This document shows, piece after piece, positions 42,619 through 50,880 of a stretch of 64,000 bases of DNA; position 1 is the first letter of the stretch; each line of letters opens with the position of its first letter. The notes under the pieces are model-generated. The model worked only from the letters and a program-made list of their open reading frames with translations, was not told the origin of the DNA and searched no databases. The translations under genes were made by a program, and so were the position numbers. The stretch comes from Occallatibacter gabretensis. GTDB taxonomy: Bacteria; Acidobacteriota; Terriglobia; Terriglobales; Acidobacteriaceae. The stretch is taken from contig NZ_LAIJ01000009.1 of the NCBI RefSeq assembly GCF_001449115.1, forward strand, positions 1,432,114-1,496,113, written 5' to 3'.

Positions 42619-42775
42619 CGCGGCCAATTCAAGATTCCCGAATCAACACGAGTACATATTCAGGAAACATCTGCGGTTCCTCGATCACGAAAAAGGTAAT
42701 TGTCCTTGAATCTCTGTCGTACGCCTCATAGCGTGCGAACCAGGGCATAGGAATTAAGCCCACAGGATTCGTGTC

Positions 42776-44899
42776 GTGATTGCGCAGACCCAGCACCCGC
42801 CTCTACAAAAGCTGAATCAGCGCGCAAATCAGGCGCCGCAGCTCACCACGCGTTTGCGTGAGGTTGCGCAGTGCTACCAGCAGATTCTTGCTCACAATCC
42901 ACGCCACGCTGAAGCGCTTGCGGGCATGAGCCTGATCGCGCTTGCCAGTCGTCAGCCTGATGCGGCTGTCCGCATGGCGCAGGCCGCTGTTACGGTTGCG
43001 CCGGCTATGTCGCATGCGTGGGTTGTGCTTGGTCAGGCTCTGCGCGCCGCCGGTCAGCGCGATGCTGCGCGAGATGCGTATGGCTCCGCGCTGCGTCTTG
43101 ATTCCGGCAATGCTCTCGCGCACACCGGCCTGGGAGAGTTGGAGATCGCTGCCGGCAAGCCGGAAGACGCGCTCCCGCATTTCACACTTGCGCTCGAGCG
43201 CGATCCCTCGCTTCTTGCCTCTCGCATGGGGCTCGGCCACGCCCTTGGCTGTCTTGACCGTTTTGCGGAAGCTCTCGTCCACTATGAGCAAGCGCTTGCA
43301 TGCAGCCGCCGGCTGCCGGAAGGGGAGTTTGCCGTAGGCTTTGCTCTCGCGCGTCTTGGCCGCATGGAGGAAGCCGAGCGCCGTTACCGTCGCGCCATCT
43401 CGCTGCGGCCCGATTTTGCCGCTGGATGGATGAATCTCGGCTGTCTTCTTCGCGACAAGGGAAGCGATCTCTATGCCGAAGCCGCGCTGCGTCACGCAGT
43501 CGAGCTGCGCCCCGATCTTATCGCCGGCTGGGTCAGTCTCGCCGTTTTCTTGCGCAGTGAGAACCGTATGGAAGAAGCGGAGCAGTGCCTGCAGCGCGCC
43601 GATTCACTTGATCCTGATCGCGTGGAAACACATATTGCCTGGGCGCAGTTGTACGTTGCGCAAAAGCATCTCAAGACCGCGTGGGAGTGGCTGGCCAAGG
43701 CGCAAAGTCGCGAGGCCGAGCATCCTGAAGTCGTGAACATGCAGGGCATACTGCTTCATAATGAAGGCCGCTTTGCTGAAGCTGTCTCCGCATTCGATCG
43801 CGCGGAAGCTCTCGGAAGCATACAGGCCGTCTCCAATCGCGGAAACTCGCTGCTCGACCTCGGACGCGTGGAAGAAGCACTTGACGCGCACCGCCGCGCC
43901 GCTGACGCGGATCCGGTCAATCCGGGCATGCAGTACAACCTTGCGCTTACGCAGATTCGTTCTGGCCAATGGGCTGAAGGTTGGGCTAATTATGAGGCTC
44001 GTTGGCGCTTCCGAGAAGTTCATCGCAAGCCGTGCATCTTGAATCGTCCGCGCCTGACGCGCGAGCGATTACTCAGTGGCCCGTTGCACGGCGAGCGTGT
44101 ACTTCTTCACGCCGAGCAGGGGCTGGGCGACACCATCCAGTTCTGCCGCTACGCTGCGCTGATCGCCGCGCATGGAGGTTTTCCTGTTCTACAGGTGCAG
44201 GCCCGCGTCGAACGTCTTATACGCTCGCTTGCAATTGTCCGCTCAGGCGATGCTGAAGTTTGCTTACTCGGCGCCGCACCATCTGACTTCGATCTAGAGT
44301 GCCCGCTGATGAGCCTGCCTGCGCTCTTCGGCACCACCGTCGATACGGTTCCATGGGAAGCTGCCTACTTGAGCGCCGCACTTAAGGACATCGAGGCGCA
44401 TGCTATGCCGTTCCCAGACGGCGACTGCGGTTATCCGCGAATTGGCATCGCATGGGCAGGCAATCCGCGCTACAAGGCTGACGCGCGCCGCTCGACAACG
44501 CTGGCCACATTGCAGCCTCTGCTTGAGACGCCGGGCATCGACTGGATCTCACTGCAGAAGGGCGAGGCTGTCGCACAGCTTGCCGCGCTCTCGCCGGAGA
44601 TTCGTATTGCGGACGGCGTAAGCAATGATCGCGATCTGGCGGACACAGCTACTCTCATCTCCACGCTTGATCTTGTCATCACCACGGACACATCTATTGC
44701 GCATCTGGCCGGCTCGATGGCAAAACCAGTTTGGATTCTGTTGCCCTGGCTCTCTGATTGGCGCTGGATGCAGCAGACCGAGACAACTCCGTGGTATCCC
44801 ACCGCGCGCCTCTTTCGCCAACCGCAGCAGGACGATTGGAAAAGCATCCTTCGCCGCGTAGCAAAGCATCTGACTTGTCGGGATGAATTTTTATCCTGA
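42776..44899 (+). CDS. TPR protein with glycosyltransferase-9-like C-terminal domain
   Basis: A 707-aa protein starting at GTG 42776 (AGGA 9 bp upstream). Residues ~30-385 hold about ten TPR repeats (LGQALRAAGQRDAARDAYGS, LDLGRVEEALDAHRRA). Residues ~395-705 form a GT-B-like domain: LLHAEQGLGDTIQFCRYAAL, IGIAWAGNPRYKADARRS, and LVITTDTSIAHLAGSMAKPV followed by a WM-T-TPWYPTARLF tail, as in heptosyltransferase-like/OGT-like TPR proteins. It may glycosylate proteins or envelope sugars. No signal peptide. Confidence 0.8.
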   Translation: MIAQTQHPPLQKLNQRANQAPQLTTRLREVAQCYQQILAHNPRHAEALAGMSLIALASRQPDAAVRMAQAAVTVAPAMSHAWVVLGQALRAAGQRDAARDAYGSALRLDSGNALAHTGLGELEIAAGKPEDALPHFTLALERDPSLLASRMGLGHALGCLDRFAEALVHYEQALACSRRLPEGEFAVGFALARLGRMEEAERRYRRAISLRPDFAAGWMNLGCLLRDKGSDLYAEAALRHAVELRPDLIAGWVSLAVFLRSENRMEEAEQCLQRADSLDPDRVETHIAWAQLYVAQKHLKTAWEWLAKAQSREAEHPEVVNMQGILLHNEGRFAEAVSAFDRAEALGSIQAVSNRGNSLLDLGRVEEALDAHRRAADADPVNPGMQYNLALTQIRSGQWAEGWANYEARWRFREVHRKPCILNRPRLTRERLLSGPLHGERVLLHAEQGLGDTIQFCRYAALIAAHGGFPVLQVQARVERLIRSLAIVRSGDAEVCLLGAAPSDFDLECPLMSLPALFGTTVDTVPWEAAYLSAALKDIEAHAMPFPDGDCGYPRIGIAWAGNPRYKADARRSTTLATLQPLLETPGIDWISLQKGEAVAQLAALSPEIRIADGVSNDRDLADTATLISTLDLVITTDTSIAHLAGSMAKPVWILLPWLSDWRWMQQTETTPWYPTARLFRQPQQDDWKSILRRVAKHLTCRDEFLS

Positions 44900-45001
44900 A
44901 TTCGTGGATGTGGCCTGTGCTGAGTGAGTTCGTGCCTCAATTACTACTCACGATATTTATTTCAATGACCGCATCTGCTCCTATATAGAGGTGAACGACA
45001 T

Positions 45002-45337
45002 ATGACTCTGAATCGATTGGTTCTCAATAAGTTTTCGCTATCGCTCGTGGCGCTCGCGCTCCTTATGGCGTGTCCCTCACCGGCCCACAGTCAACCGCCA
45101 AACCAACAGCAGGGATGGGATGCGCCTCCTTCCGACTTCAACGACATTCAGCGCCGCGGGTTCCATGAAGGCGTTGAAGGCGCGCGCAAGGACCACGAAA
45201 ACCACCGTAAGCCGGATCCCAAGAATCGCGACGAGTATCGCCATCCGCATGATATTCCAGCGGGTTTGCTGGATTCCTATCGCGAAGCCTTTATTCGCGG
45301 CTACTCGAAGGGCGTAAATCGCTACTATGGCGAATAA
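45002..45337 (+). CDS. Small secreted hypothetical protein
   Basis: A 111-aa protein preceded by GAGGTGA at 8 bp. Residues 1-31 form a signal peptide ending PAHSQ. The mature part is hydrophilic with two similar helical motifs (RRGFHEGVEGARKD and REAFIRGYSKGVNRYY) joined by a Lys/His/Arg/Pro-rich linker. Family not recognised. A terminator-like hairpin follows at 45418, inside the end of tgt. Confidence 0.65.
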   Translation: MTLNRLVLNKFSLSLVALALLMACPSPAHSQPPNQQQGWDAPPSDFNDIQRRGFHEGVEGARKDHENHRKPDPKNRDEYRHPHDIPAGLLDSYREAFIRGYSKGVNRYYGE

Positions 45338-45404
45338 GGTTCACGTCGTAGCCGCCGTGACATCTCTGGTCTATGGCGCTATGTGATGGAGCAGTTTGCA
45401 AATT

Positions 45405-46559
45405 TCAACTCGCAACGGGAGAGCCGGGTGTTGAACCAGACTCTCCATTTTTTGTTTCGAGCTCCGCGCGTACGCGCTTCATGATGCCCAGATAGTACGC
45501 AAGATTGTGAATCGAATTGAGCGTGGCCGAAAGCGCCTCGCCCGCCTGCATCAAGTGCCGCAGATAGGCGCGCGTGTATCGCCGGCACACCATGCAGTCG
45601 CAGTTGGGATCAGGCGGGTTCTGATCTTCGGCAAACTTTTTGTTCTTGATCGTCATGCGCCCTTCGCTCGTAAAGAGCAGCCCATGGCGTGCGGCACGTG
45701 TGGGTAGCACACAATCCATCATGTCCACGCCCATCTTTGCGTACTGCTCAATCTCATCCGGATAGCCCACGCCCATCACATAGCGAGGTTTGTCCTTTGG
45801 CAGCAGTGGCAACACCTCGGAGATCATCTCCAGCGTCAGATCGCGTGGCTCGCCCACGCTCAGCCCGCCGATAGCGTAGCCATCAAAGTCCATCTCCATC
45901 AGCCGCTCCGCGCTCTCTTTGCGCAGGTCTCGATACATGCCACCCTGCACAATGCCGAAGAGGCTTTGCGTGCGGCCCCCAAGTTTGGAATCGCCCTCGT
46001 CGTACCACGGCACATCCGTCTGTCGTGCGCGAAAGTGATCGAGCGATCGCCGTGCCCAGGCCATCGTCAGCCGCAGGCTTTCTTCCGCGCGGGTGCGTTC
46101 CGCCGGATACTCCGTGCATTCATCGAACGCCATTGCAATATCCGCGCCCAGAGCAATCTGCACATCCATCGAATGTTCTGGCGTAAAGAAATGGCTGCTT
46201 CCATCGAGATGCGAGCGGAATCTCACGCCTTCATCCGTCACCTTGCGCAGCGCGCTCAGGCTAAAGACCTGAAAGCCGCCGGAATCGGTAAGCATCGCGC
46301 GGTCCCAGCTGATGAACTTGTGCAATCCGCCCATGCGCCTTATCGGCTCATGCCCGGGGCGCAGATAGAGGTGATAGGTATTGCCGAGAATGATCTCCGC
46401 ACAGAGCTCTTCCAGCACATTTTGCGGAACGGCCTTCACCGTGCCGGCTGTTCCCACTGGCATAAACACAGGGGTTTCCACCCGCCGATGCGGCAGATCG
46501 ATCTGCGCGCGCCGCCCGCCCGCTTCCGTTGTATTCGAGAGATTGAACTTGAGTCCCAC
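45405..46559 (-). CDS. tgt: Queuine tRNA-ribosyltransferase
   Basis: A 384-aa enzyme that exchanges G34 of GUN tRNAs for preQ1. It shows the general base region MLTDSGGFQVFSLS, the nucleophile region MDCVLPTRAARHG, and the zinc-binding PNCDCMVCRRYTRAYLRHL. The protein starts MGLKFNLS at ATG 46559. Length is normal. Its 3' end overlaps the terminator of the convergent small gene. Confidence 0.95.
   Translation of the reverse strand: MGLKFNLSNTTEAGGRRAQIDLPHRRVETPVFMPVGTAGTVKAVPQNVLEELCAEIILGNTYHLYLRPGHEPIRRMGGLHKFISWDRAMLTDSGGFQVFSLSALRKVTDEGVRFRSHLDGSSHFFTPEHSMDVQIALGADIAMAFDECTEYPAERTRAEESLRLTMAWARRSLDHFRARQTDVPWYDEGDSKLGGRTQSLFGIVQGGMYRDLRKESAERLMEMDFDGYAIGGLSVGEPRDLTLEMISEVLPLLPKDKPRYVMGVGYPDEIEQYAKMGVDMMDCVLPTRAARHGLLFTSEGRMTIKNKKFAEDQNPPDPNCDCMVCRRYTRAYLRHLMQAGEALSATLNSIHNLAYYLGIMKRVRAELETKNGESGSTPGSPVAS
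45418..45454 (+). terminator. Terminator of the small secreted protein, inside tgt
   Basis: GGAGAG...CTCTCC with inner GGT/ACC pairs, followed by ATTTTTTG on the plus strand. The sequence is also the last codons of tgt. Two internal mismatches weaken the plus-strand stem; read on the minus strand the same positions become G-U pairs. Confidence 0.45.
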
Positions 46560-46593
46560 ACTGTAATTCTATCGGTCTGCGTCGACCCCGATG

Positions 46594-48879
46594 TTACTTG
46601 GCCGCTCCCAGCGTCAACGTAAATCCCGCTCTCACCGTGCGCCGCATGCCCAGCGTCGTAGTTGGCGTCTTCGCAACTTCAATCGTTCTATCCAGCAGAT
46701 TTTCGGCCGCCGCAAAGGCCTCTACACGTCTGCCAAACGTGTGCGCCGCATACGCATCCAGCTTGAAGTACCCATGCAGCAGATATGTATTCGCATCATC
46801 GTCAAACTGATGCCCGCTCAACCGGCTCTGCAGGCTCAGAGAGCCCCATCGTACCTTCTCAGCACGCAGGTTCAGCGAGGCCATATTGCGCGCAACCTCC
46901 GGAATCCAGTTGCCCACGTCTTGAGAGCCTGATTCCTCGGTTCCCCTTGTCACCGTTGCATGCGCGTACTGATAGCCGCCATCCATCGCCAACCATTTCC
47001 GCGGCGCAATTTGAAAATCAACAGAAACTCCGCGGCTCGTAATCTGTCCCAGGTTCTCCCGCTGCAGCAATATAGGAGACGAATTCGGATTGATCGTCAC
47101 CGCGCTGATCGGCCGATTGATCTCCGTCAAGAAATAGCTCGTCCGCACTGTGCCCCACGCCCGCTGCGAAGCCACGCCTGTCTCCCATCCGGTGGCCCGC
47201 TCGCTTTTCAGCGCGCCATTTGCCAGCGTCAGCTGATTGCCCACCTGCGTTGAGCGATACAGTTCGCTCGGAGAAGGCGCGCGAAAGGCGCGAAAACCCG
47301 ATGCCGAAAGCGCCCAATGTTCACTCAGCTTGCGCGAAACGCCCACACGCGGATCAAAAACATGCTGCGTGAGCTGCGGCAGCGTGGCTCCCGGCGTCCA
47401 CGCATTATTTTTCTCCACCATCTGCTGCACGTCGTAATTCTGGAACCAATCCATGCGCGCGCCAGCCGTCACCGTCCATGCTCGATGCGTGTACAGGCTC
47501 TCCACATAGGCGCCGGAATCGCGCTGATGCACACTCGTATCCGTCAACGCAGCAGACGAGCCAAAGGATTGCTCATCATCCCACACGCGTACATCGTGCG
47601 TGTCCGCGCCTGCCAGCAGAACCCATCCAGCGGTCAGCGGCTTGCTCCAATGCGCCGCGCCGCCAAGCTCGTTATCTGCAATCAACGTAAACTTCGTCGG
47701 CGTCTCTCCGCAGCGATAGGCGCAGCTCGCATCTCCAAAATCAGGAAGATTCGAAATGCTTGAAAAGGCCTGCCGGTAATGCTCCGTTGAGCCATACAGC
47801 CTGAGGCTTGCAGTTGCGCCATTTGCGCTCTGCCAGTCACCGCCCGTCGCATAGCGCCACAGCCGCGTTCCGTTCGTCTGGTACGGTGTTCCATTCGCTC
47901 TCGCTTCGTTGAAGCCGCTTCCGCGCACAAACAAACGCAACTCGTTGCGCTTGTGCTCCGCCAGCAGCAGCCCATTCTGCGCATGTACATTGGACACCGT
48001 ATCCACTGGACCGCGCTGCCACGGAGCCTCCTGAATGTAGCCATCGGTTCCCGTTGCGCCGCCCGAAGCCAGCACACCCCACGCATGATGTATAGCCTGC
48101 CCTAGCGCATCGTCCGCATACGTACCCAGGCCGCCGTAGCTTGATCGCAATGCAAAAGCATTCGCGGCAGGCTCCGCCAGATGCACATTCACCACACCGC
48201 CAATTGCGCTCGAACCATACAGGTCGCTGGCTCCGCCGCGCAGCAGTTCAATATTTGCAATCGCAAGCTGCGGCTGCTCCAGCCAATGAATCCACGCGCC
48301 CACAGGATCATTCAGCGGAACATCATCCAGCGTCAGCAGCGTTCGGCTTGCCGAAGTTGACCCAAGCGCACGCAGGCTGATCCCTTGCGAAGAGGGATTT
48401 GCGACCAGAGAGCTTGATCGCCGAAACAGCTCCACACCCGGCAGCTGCCGAATCTGCCCATCCGCGGTAATTGCGGCAGTCGATTGAAGCGCATTTTGCG
48501 TCAGAACCCGCGTCGTTACCGGGCTTTCGAGCTCTCCCATTGGCGCGCGATACGCCGTCACCGTCACCTGCTCCGCATTGCCCGCAGGCGCAAGCTGCAC
48601 AATGCTCTCCGCATCCGCTCGAACGTTTTTAGCCACAAAGCCCGCAGCCTCCACGCGCACCGCACACGGCGCATTGCATGCAAAACTTGCGCGTCCTGCT
48701 GCGTCACTGCGCGCCAGCGCCTTGCCTACCGCATCGCGTACCTGCGCATCAGCAATCACGTGCCCGGTGCTGTCTTCGATGGTCAGCGTGCGCGCTGTCT
48801 GCGCTTGTGCGTTAAGCGCCAGCCCAGAGATTGCTATCGAAAGCAGTAACGGCATCGGTTTTATGTGTAGCATTCGCAT
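46594..48879 (-). CDS. TonB-dependent receptor with N-terminal carboxypeptidase-regulatory-like domain
   Basis: A 761-aa protein. Signal peptide to residue ~27 (ALNAQAQ), then a ~75-residue beta domain (TLTIEDSTGHVIADAQV, GRASFACNAPCAVRVEAAGF), then a BtuB-like plug (IRQLPGVELFRRSSSL, SQGISLRALGSTSASRTLLT, ELLRGGASDLYGSSAIGGVV) and barrel. Substrate could be a corrinoid, siderophore or sugar; unknown. The start overlaps the folK 3' end by 68 bp; ATG 48873 or 48855 would shorten this to 62 or 44 bp. Confidence 0.85.
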   Translation of the reverse strand: MRMLHIKPMPLLLSIAISGLALNAQAQTARTLTIEDSTGHVIADAQVRDAVGKALARSDAAGRASFACNAPCAVRVEAAGFVAKNVRADAESIVQLAPAGNAEQVTVTAYRAPMGELESPVTTRVLTQNALQSTAAITADGQIRQLPGVELFRRSSSLVANPSSQGISLRALGSTSASRTLLTLDDVPLNDPVGAWIHWLEQPQLAIANIELLRGGASDLYGSSAIGGVVNVHLAEPAANAFALRSSYGGLGTYADDALGQAIHHAWGVLASGGATGTDGYIQEAPWQRGPVDTVSNVHAQNGLLLAEHKRNELRLFVRGSGFNEARANGTPYQTNGTRLWRYATGGDWQSANGATASLRLYGSTEHYRQAFSSISNLPDFGDASCAYRCGETPTKFTLIADNELGGAAHWSKPLTAGWVLLAGADTHDVRVWDDEQSFGSSAALTDTSVHQRDSGAYVESLYTHRAWTVTAGARMDWFQNYDVQQMVEKNNAWTPGATLPQLTQHVFDPRVGVSRKLSEHWALSASGFRAFRAPSPSELYRSTQVGNQLTLANGALKSERATGWETGVASQRAWGTVRTSYFLTEINRPISAVTINPNSSPILLQRENLGQITSRGVSVDFQIAPRKWLAMDGGYQYAHATVTRGTEESGSQDVGNWIPEVARNMASLNLRAEKVRWGSLSLQSRLSGHQFDDDANTYLLHGYFKLDAYAAHTFGRRVEAFAAAENLLDRTIEVAKTPTTTLGMRRTVRAGFTLTLGAAK

Positions 48880-49369
48880 ATAGGCTTTCGAGCAATTCTT
48901 TCACGCTCCTGTTCAAACCCGGCACAACCACCTCCGGCGCAATCTCACTCAGCGGAACCAGCACAAACGCGCGTTCCGCCAGCCGCGGATGCGGCACTTC
49001 GATCCCAGGCTCACGCAGCAGCAGCTGTCCATAGAGCAGAATATCCAGGTCCAGCGTACGCGGGCCATTCGGAATCGCATGTGCACGATCCCGTCCGAAC
49101 TCGCGCTCAATCCCCAGCAGCGCGTCCAGCAGCTCTCGTGCTGAAAGATCAGTCTCCACCGCCACCGCTGCGTTCACAAACCGCGGCTGATCAGCAAATC
49201 CAACAGGAGCCGTCGAGTAAAGCCGCGAGCGCCGCACCACGCGTCCCAGCGTGCCCAGCCGTACCAGAGCAGCTGCCAGCGTTGCCTCCGGCTCGCCCGC
49301 CGAGCTCGGCACATTCCCGCCCATTCCAATGTATGCAATCTCCATCCACTTCAGACTATCGCCTGTCAT
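48812..49369 (-). CDS. folK: HPPK, 6-hydroxymethyl-dihydropterin pyrophosphokinase
   Basis: A 185-aa enzyme of folate synthesis. It shows the family core IGMGGNVPS, STAPVGFADQPRFVNAAVAV, GPRTLDLDILLYG and EVPHPRLAERAFVLVPL. ATG 49369 adds eight residues before a second candidate, ATG 49345 (MEIAYIG). The end overlaps the TonB receptor gene, so the pair is coupled on the reverse strand. Only 30 bp separate it from the divergent 49400 gene. Confidence 0.9.
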   Translation of the reverse strand: MTGDSLKWMEIAYIGMGGNVPSSAGEPEATLAAALVRLGTLGRVVRRSRLYSTAPVGFADQPRFVNAAVAVETDLSARELLDALLGIEREFGRDRAHAIPNGPRTLDLDILLYGQLLLREPGIEVPHPRLAERAFVLVPLSEIAPEVVVPGLNRSVKELLESLYANATHKTDAVTAFDSNLWAGA

Positions 49370-49399
49370 CCGATAGAATCACTCTTCGGAGAACTCATC

Positions 49400-49618
49400 A
49401 TGGACGCAATTGCTAACAGCTCGCTCGGCGCACGCCGCAATGAAGATATCGCGCTCGACCTCTTGAAGTTCGTTTCCGGGGTTGCCGGCGTCGGCAAAAC
49501 CACCGGCGGTTCCACCGGCTTCAACGCTCCCTCCACGCCCAAGCCTGAGGAGCACGTTACCGAGCTGCTTGAGCTCTATGGCCGCTGCCTCAAGGCCATT
49601 GAAGGCAAGGGAGAGTAG
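49400..49618 (+). CDS. Small conserved-looking hypothetical protein
   Basis: A 72-aa protein with GGAGAA upstream. It contains IALDLLKFVSGVAGVGKTTG (not a full Walker A context, no strand before it) and a helical end (HVTELLELYGRCLKAIEG). Not recognised. The oxidoreductase gene that follows overlaps it by about 20 bp. Confidence 0.65.
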   Translation: MDAIANSSLGARRNEDIALDLLKFVSGVAGVGKTTGGSTGFNAPSTPKPEEHVTELLELYGRCLKAIEGKGE

Positions 49619-50729
49619 CATCAGCGGCAAAACCCATCTGCGCGTTGCCGTAGCAGGCTGCGGAGCCTTCGGCCGCAACCATCTTCGTGTCTACCGCGAG
49701 CTGGAACAGGCAGGCGAAGGCGTGCAGCTCGTCGCCGCACTTGAGCCGGACGAAGCCCGCGCTGCGGAGACGCACGCGCAGTACGGCATCCCAGTCTTTC
49801 TTTCGCTCGACAACCTGCTTGAGTCTGATCTTCAAATAGACGCTGCCTCCGTTGCCGTGCCCACCATGCATCATCACGGTGTCGCTGCGTCGCTGCTCGA
49901 TGCTCATATCGACCTCCTCGTCGAAAAGCCTCTCGCAGCGACGCTCGCTGAAGCGGATGATCTCATCGCTCTCGCGGAAAAAAACAACTGCATTCTGCAG
50001 CCCGGCCATCTTGAGCGCTTCAATCCCGCCGTGCTCGCCGCGGAAGCCAGCCTGCGCCGCCCTATGTTCTTTGAGGCGCATCGGCTTTCCATCTTCACTC
50101 CGCGCTCGCTGGATGTAGACGTTGTGCTCGACCTCATGATCCACGACCTCGACATCGTGCTCACCTTTGCCAAGTCGCCTGTGCGCGAGGTTCGTGCCGT
50201 CGGCCTGCCGATTCTCTCGCCCAAGGTCGATATCGCAAACGTTCGCGTGGAATTTGAATCGGGCTGCGTAGCCAACTTCACCGCATCTCGTGTTTCAACA
50301 GAGCGCGTCCGCAAGCTCCGCTACTTTGAGCCGCGCCAGTACGTCTCCATCGATTATGCACGCCGCGATCTGCTCATGATCCGCATGGACTCGCATCTGG
50401 CGGAGATGGTGCAGAACCTTCCGCCTGAAATCGCAGCTGCTCTCGACGCCGGGAAAGTTGATCCGGCGCTTGTCGAAAAGATTGCTGCCAGCGCGTCTGT
50501 ATCGCCATCGCCCAATCCCGGCCTCAACTTCGTCAAGCCTGAAGTGGCCGCAGGCGAGCCACTACGCCTCGAAATTGAATCCTTTCTCTCGTCGGTCCGC
50601 ACCCGGAAGCAGCCCCACGTCACCGCGCGCCAGGGCCGCGATGCTCTGGCTCTCGCGCTTGAGATCCAATCCGCCATGGCCGCCCACGCGCACAGCGCGG
50701 GTCTCGGAACCTTTTTCGAGCCTGCTTGA
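49599..50729 (+). CDS. Gfo/Idh/MocA-family oxidoreductase
   Basis: About 376 aa. The NAD(P) Rossmann fold opens RVAVAGCGAFGRNHLRVY, then HIDLLVEKPLA (the EKP motif) and the C-terminal domain (DLMIHDLDIVLTFAKSPVRE, containing the substrate-site H-D). No ATG precedes the fold; TTG 49599 is the best codon I see (AAGG upstream), so the start is uncertain. Family members oxidise sugars or cyclitols or act on sugar nucleotides. Co-directional with the small gene. Confidence 0.8.
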   Translation: MKARESSISGKTHLRVAVAGCGAFGRNHLRVYRELEQAGEGVQLVAALEPDEARAAETHAQYGIPVFLSLDNLLESDLQIDAASVAVPTMHHHGVAASLLDAHIDLLVEKPLAATLAEADDLIALAEKNNCILQPGHLERFNPAVLAAEASLRRPMFFEAHRLSIFTPRSLDVDVVLDLMIHDLDIVLTFAKSPVREVRAVGLPILSPKVDIANVRVEFESGCVANFTASRVSTERVRKLRYFEPRQYVSIDYARRDLLMIRMDSHLAEMVQNLPPEIAAALDAGKVDPALVEKIAASASVSPSPNPGLNFVKPEVAAGEPLRLEIESFLSSVRTRKQPHVTARQGRDALALALEIQSAMAAHAHSAGLGTFFEPA

Positions 50730-50783
50730 CGGGCACCGCAAATAAAGCGATTTTCTAGGCCACATTTCTTAATATTCCTCCGC

Positions 50784-50813
50784 TTGACAACCCATTCCTG
50801 CGCCCTTTAGCGT
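50784..50813 (+). promoter_or_regulatory. Possible promoter of the GH3 gene
   Basis: A consensus TTGACA (50784-50789) with a weak TAGCGT 18 bp later, 68 bp before the GH3 start codon. The -10 is poor, so low confidence. Confidence 0.3.
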
Positions 50814-50880
50814 TGCCTCCCAAAGAGCGAAAAGCAATTTCTCTGCTTGCTAGATTTTTCGTTCACCCTAGAGGGAATCC

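Noticed and set aside
49400..49618. P-loop NTPase reading of VAGVGKTTG in the 72-aa protein
   Set aside because: The loop lacks a preceding beta strand and any Walker B, and the protein is too short for a P-loop domain.
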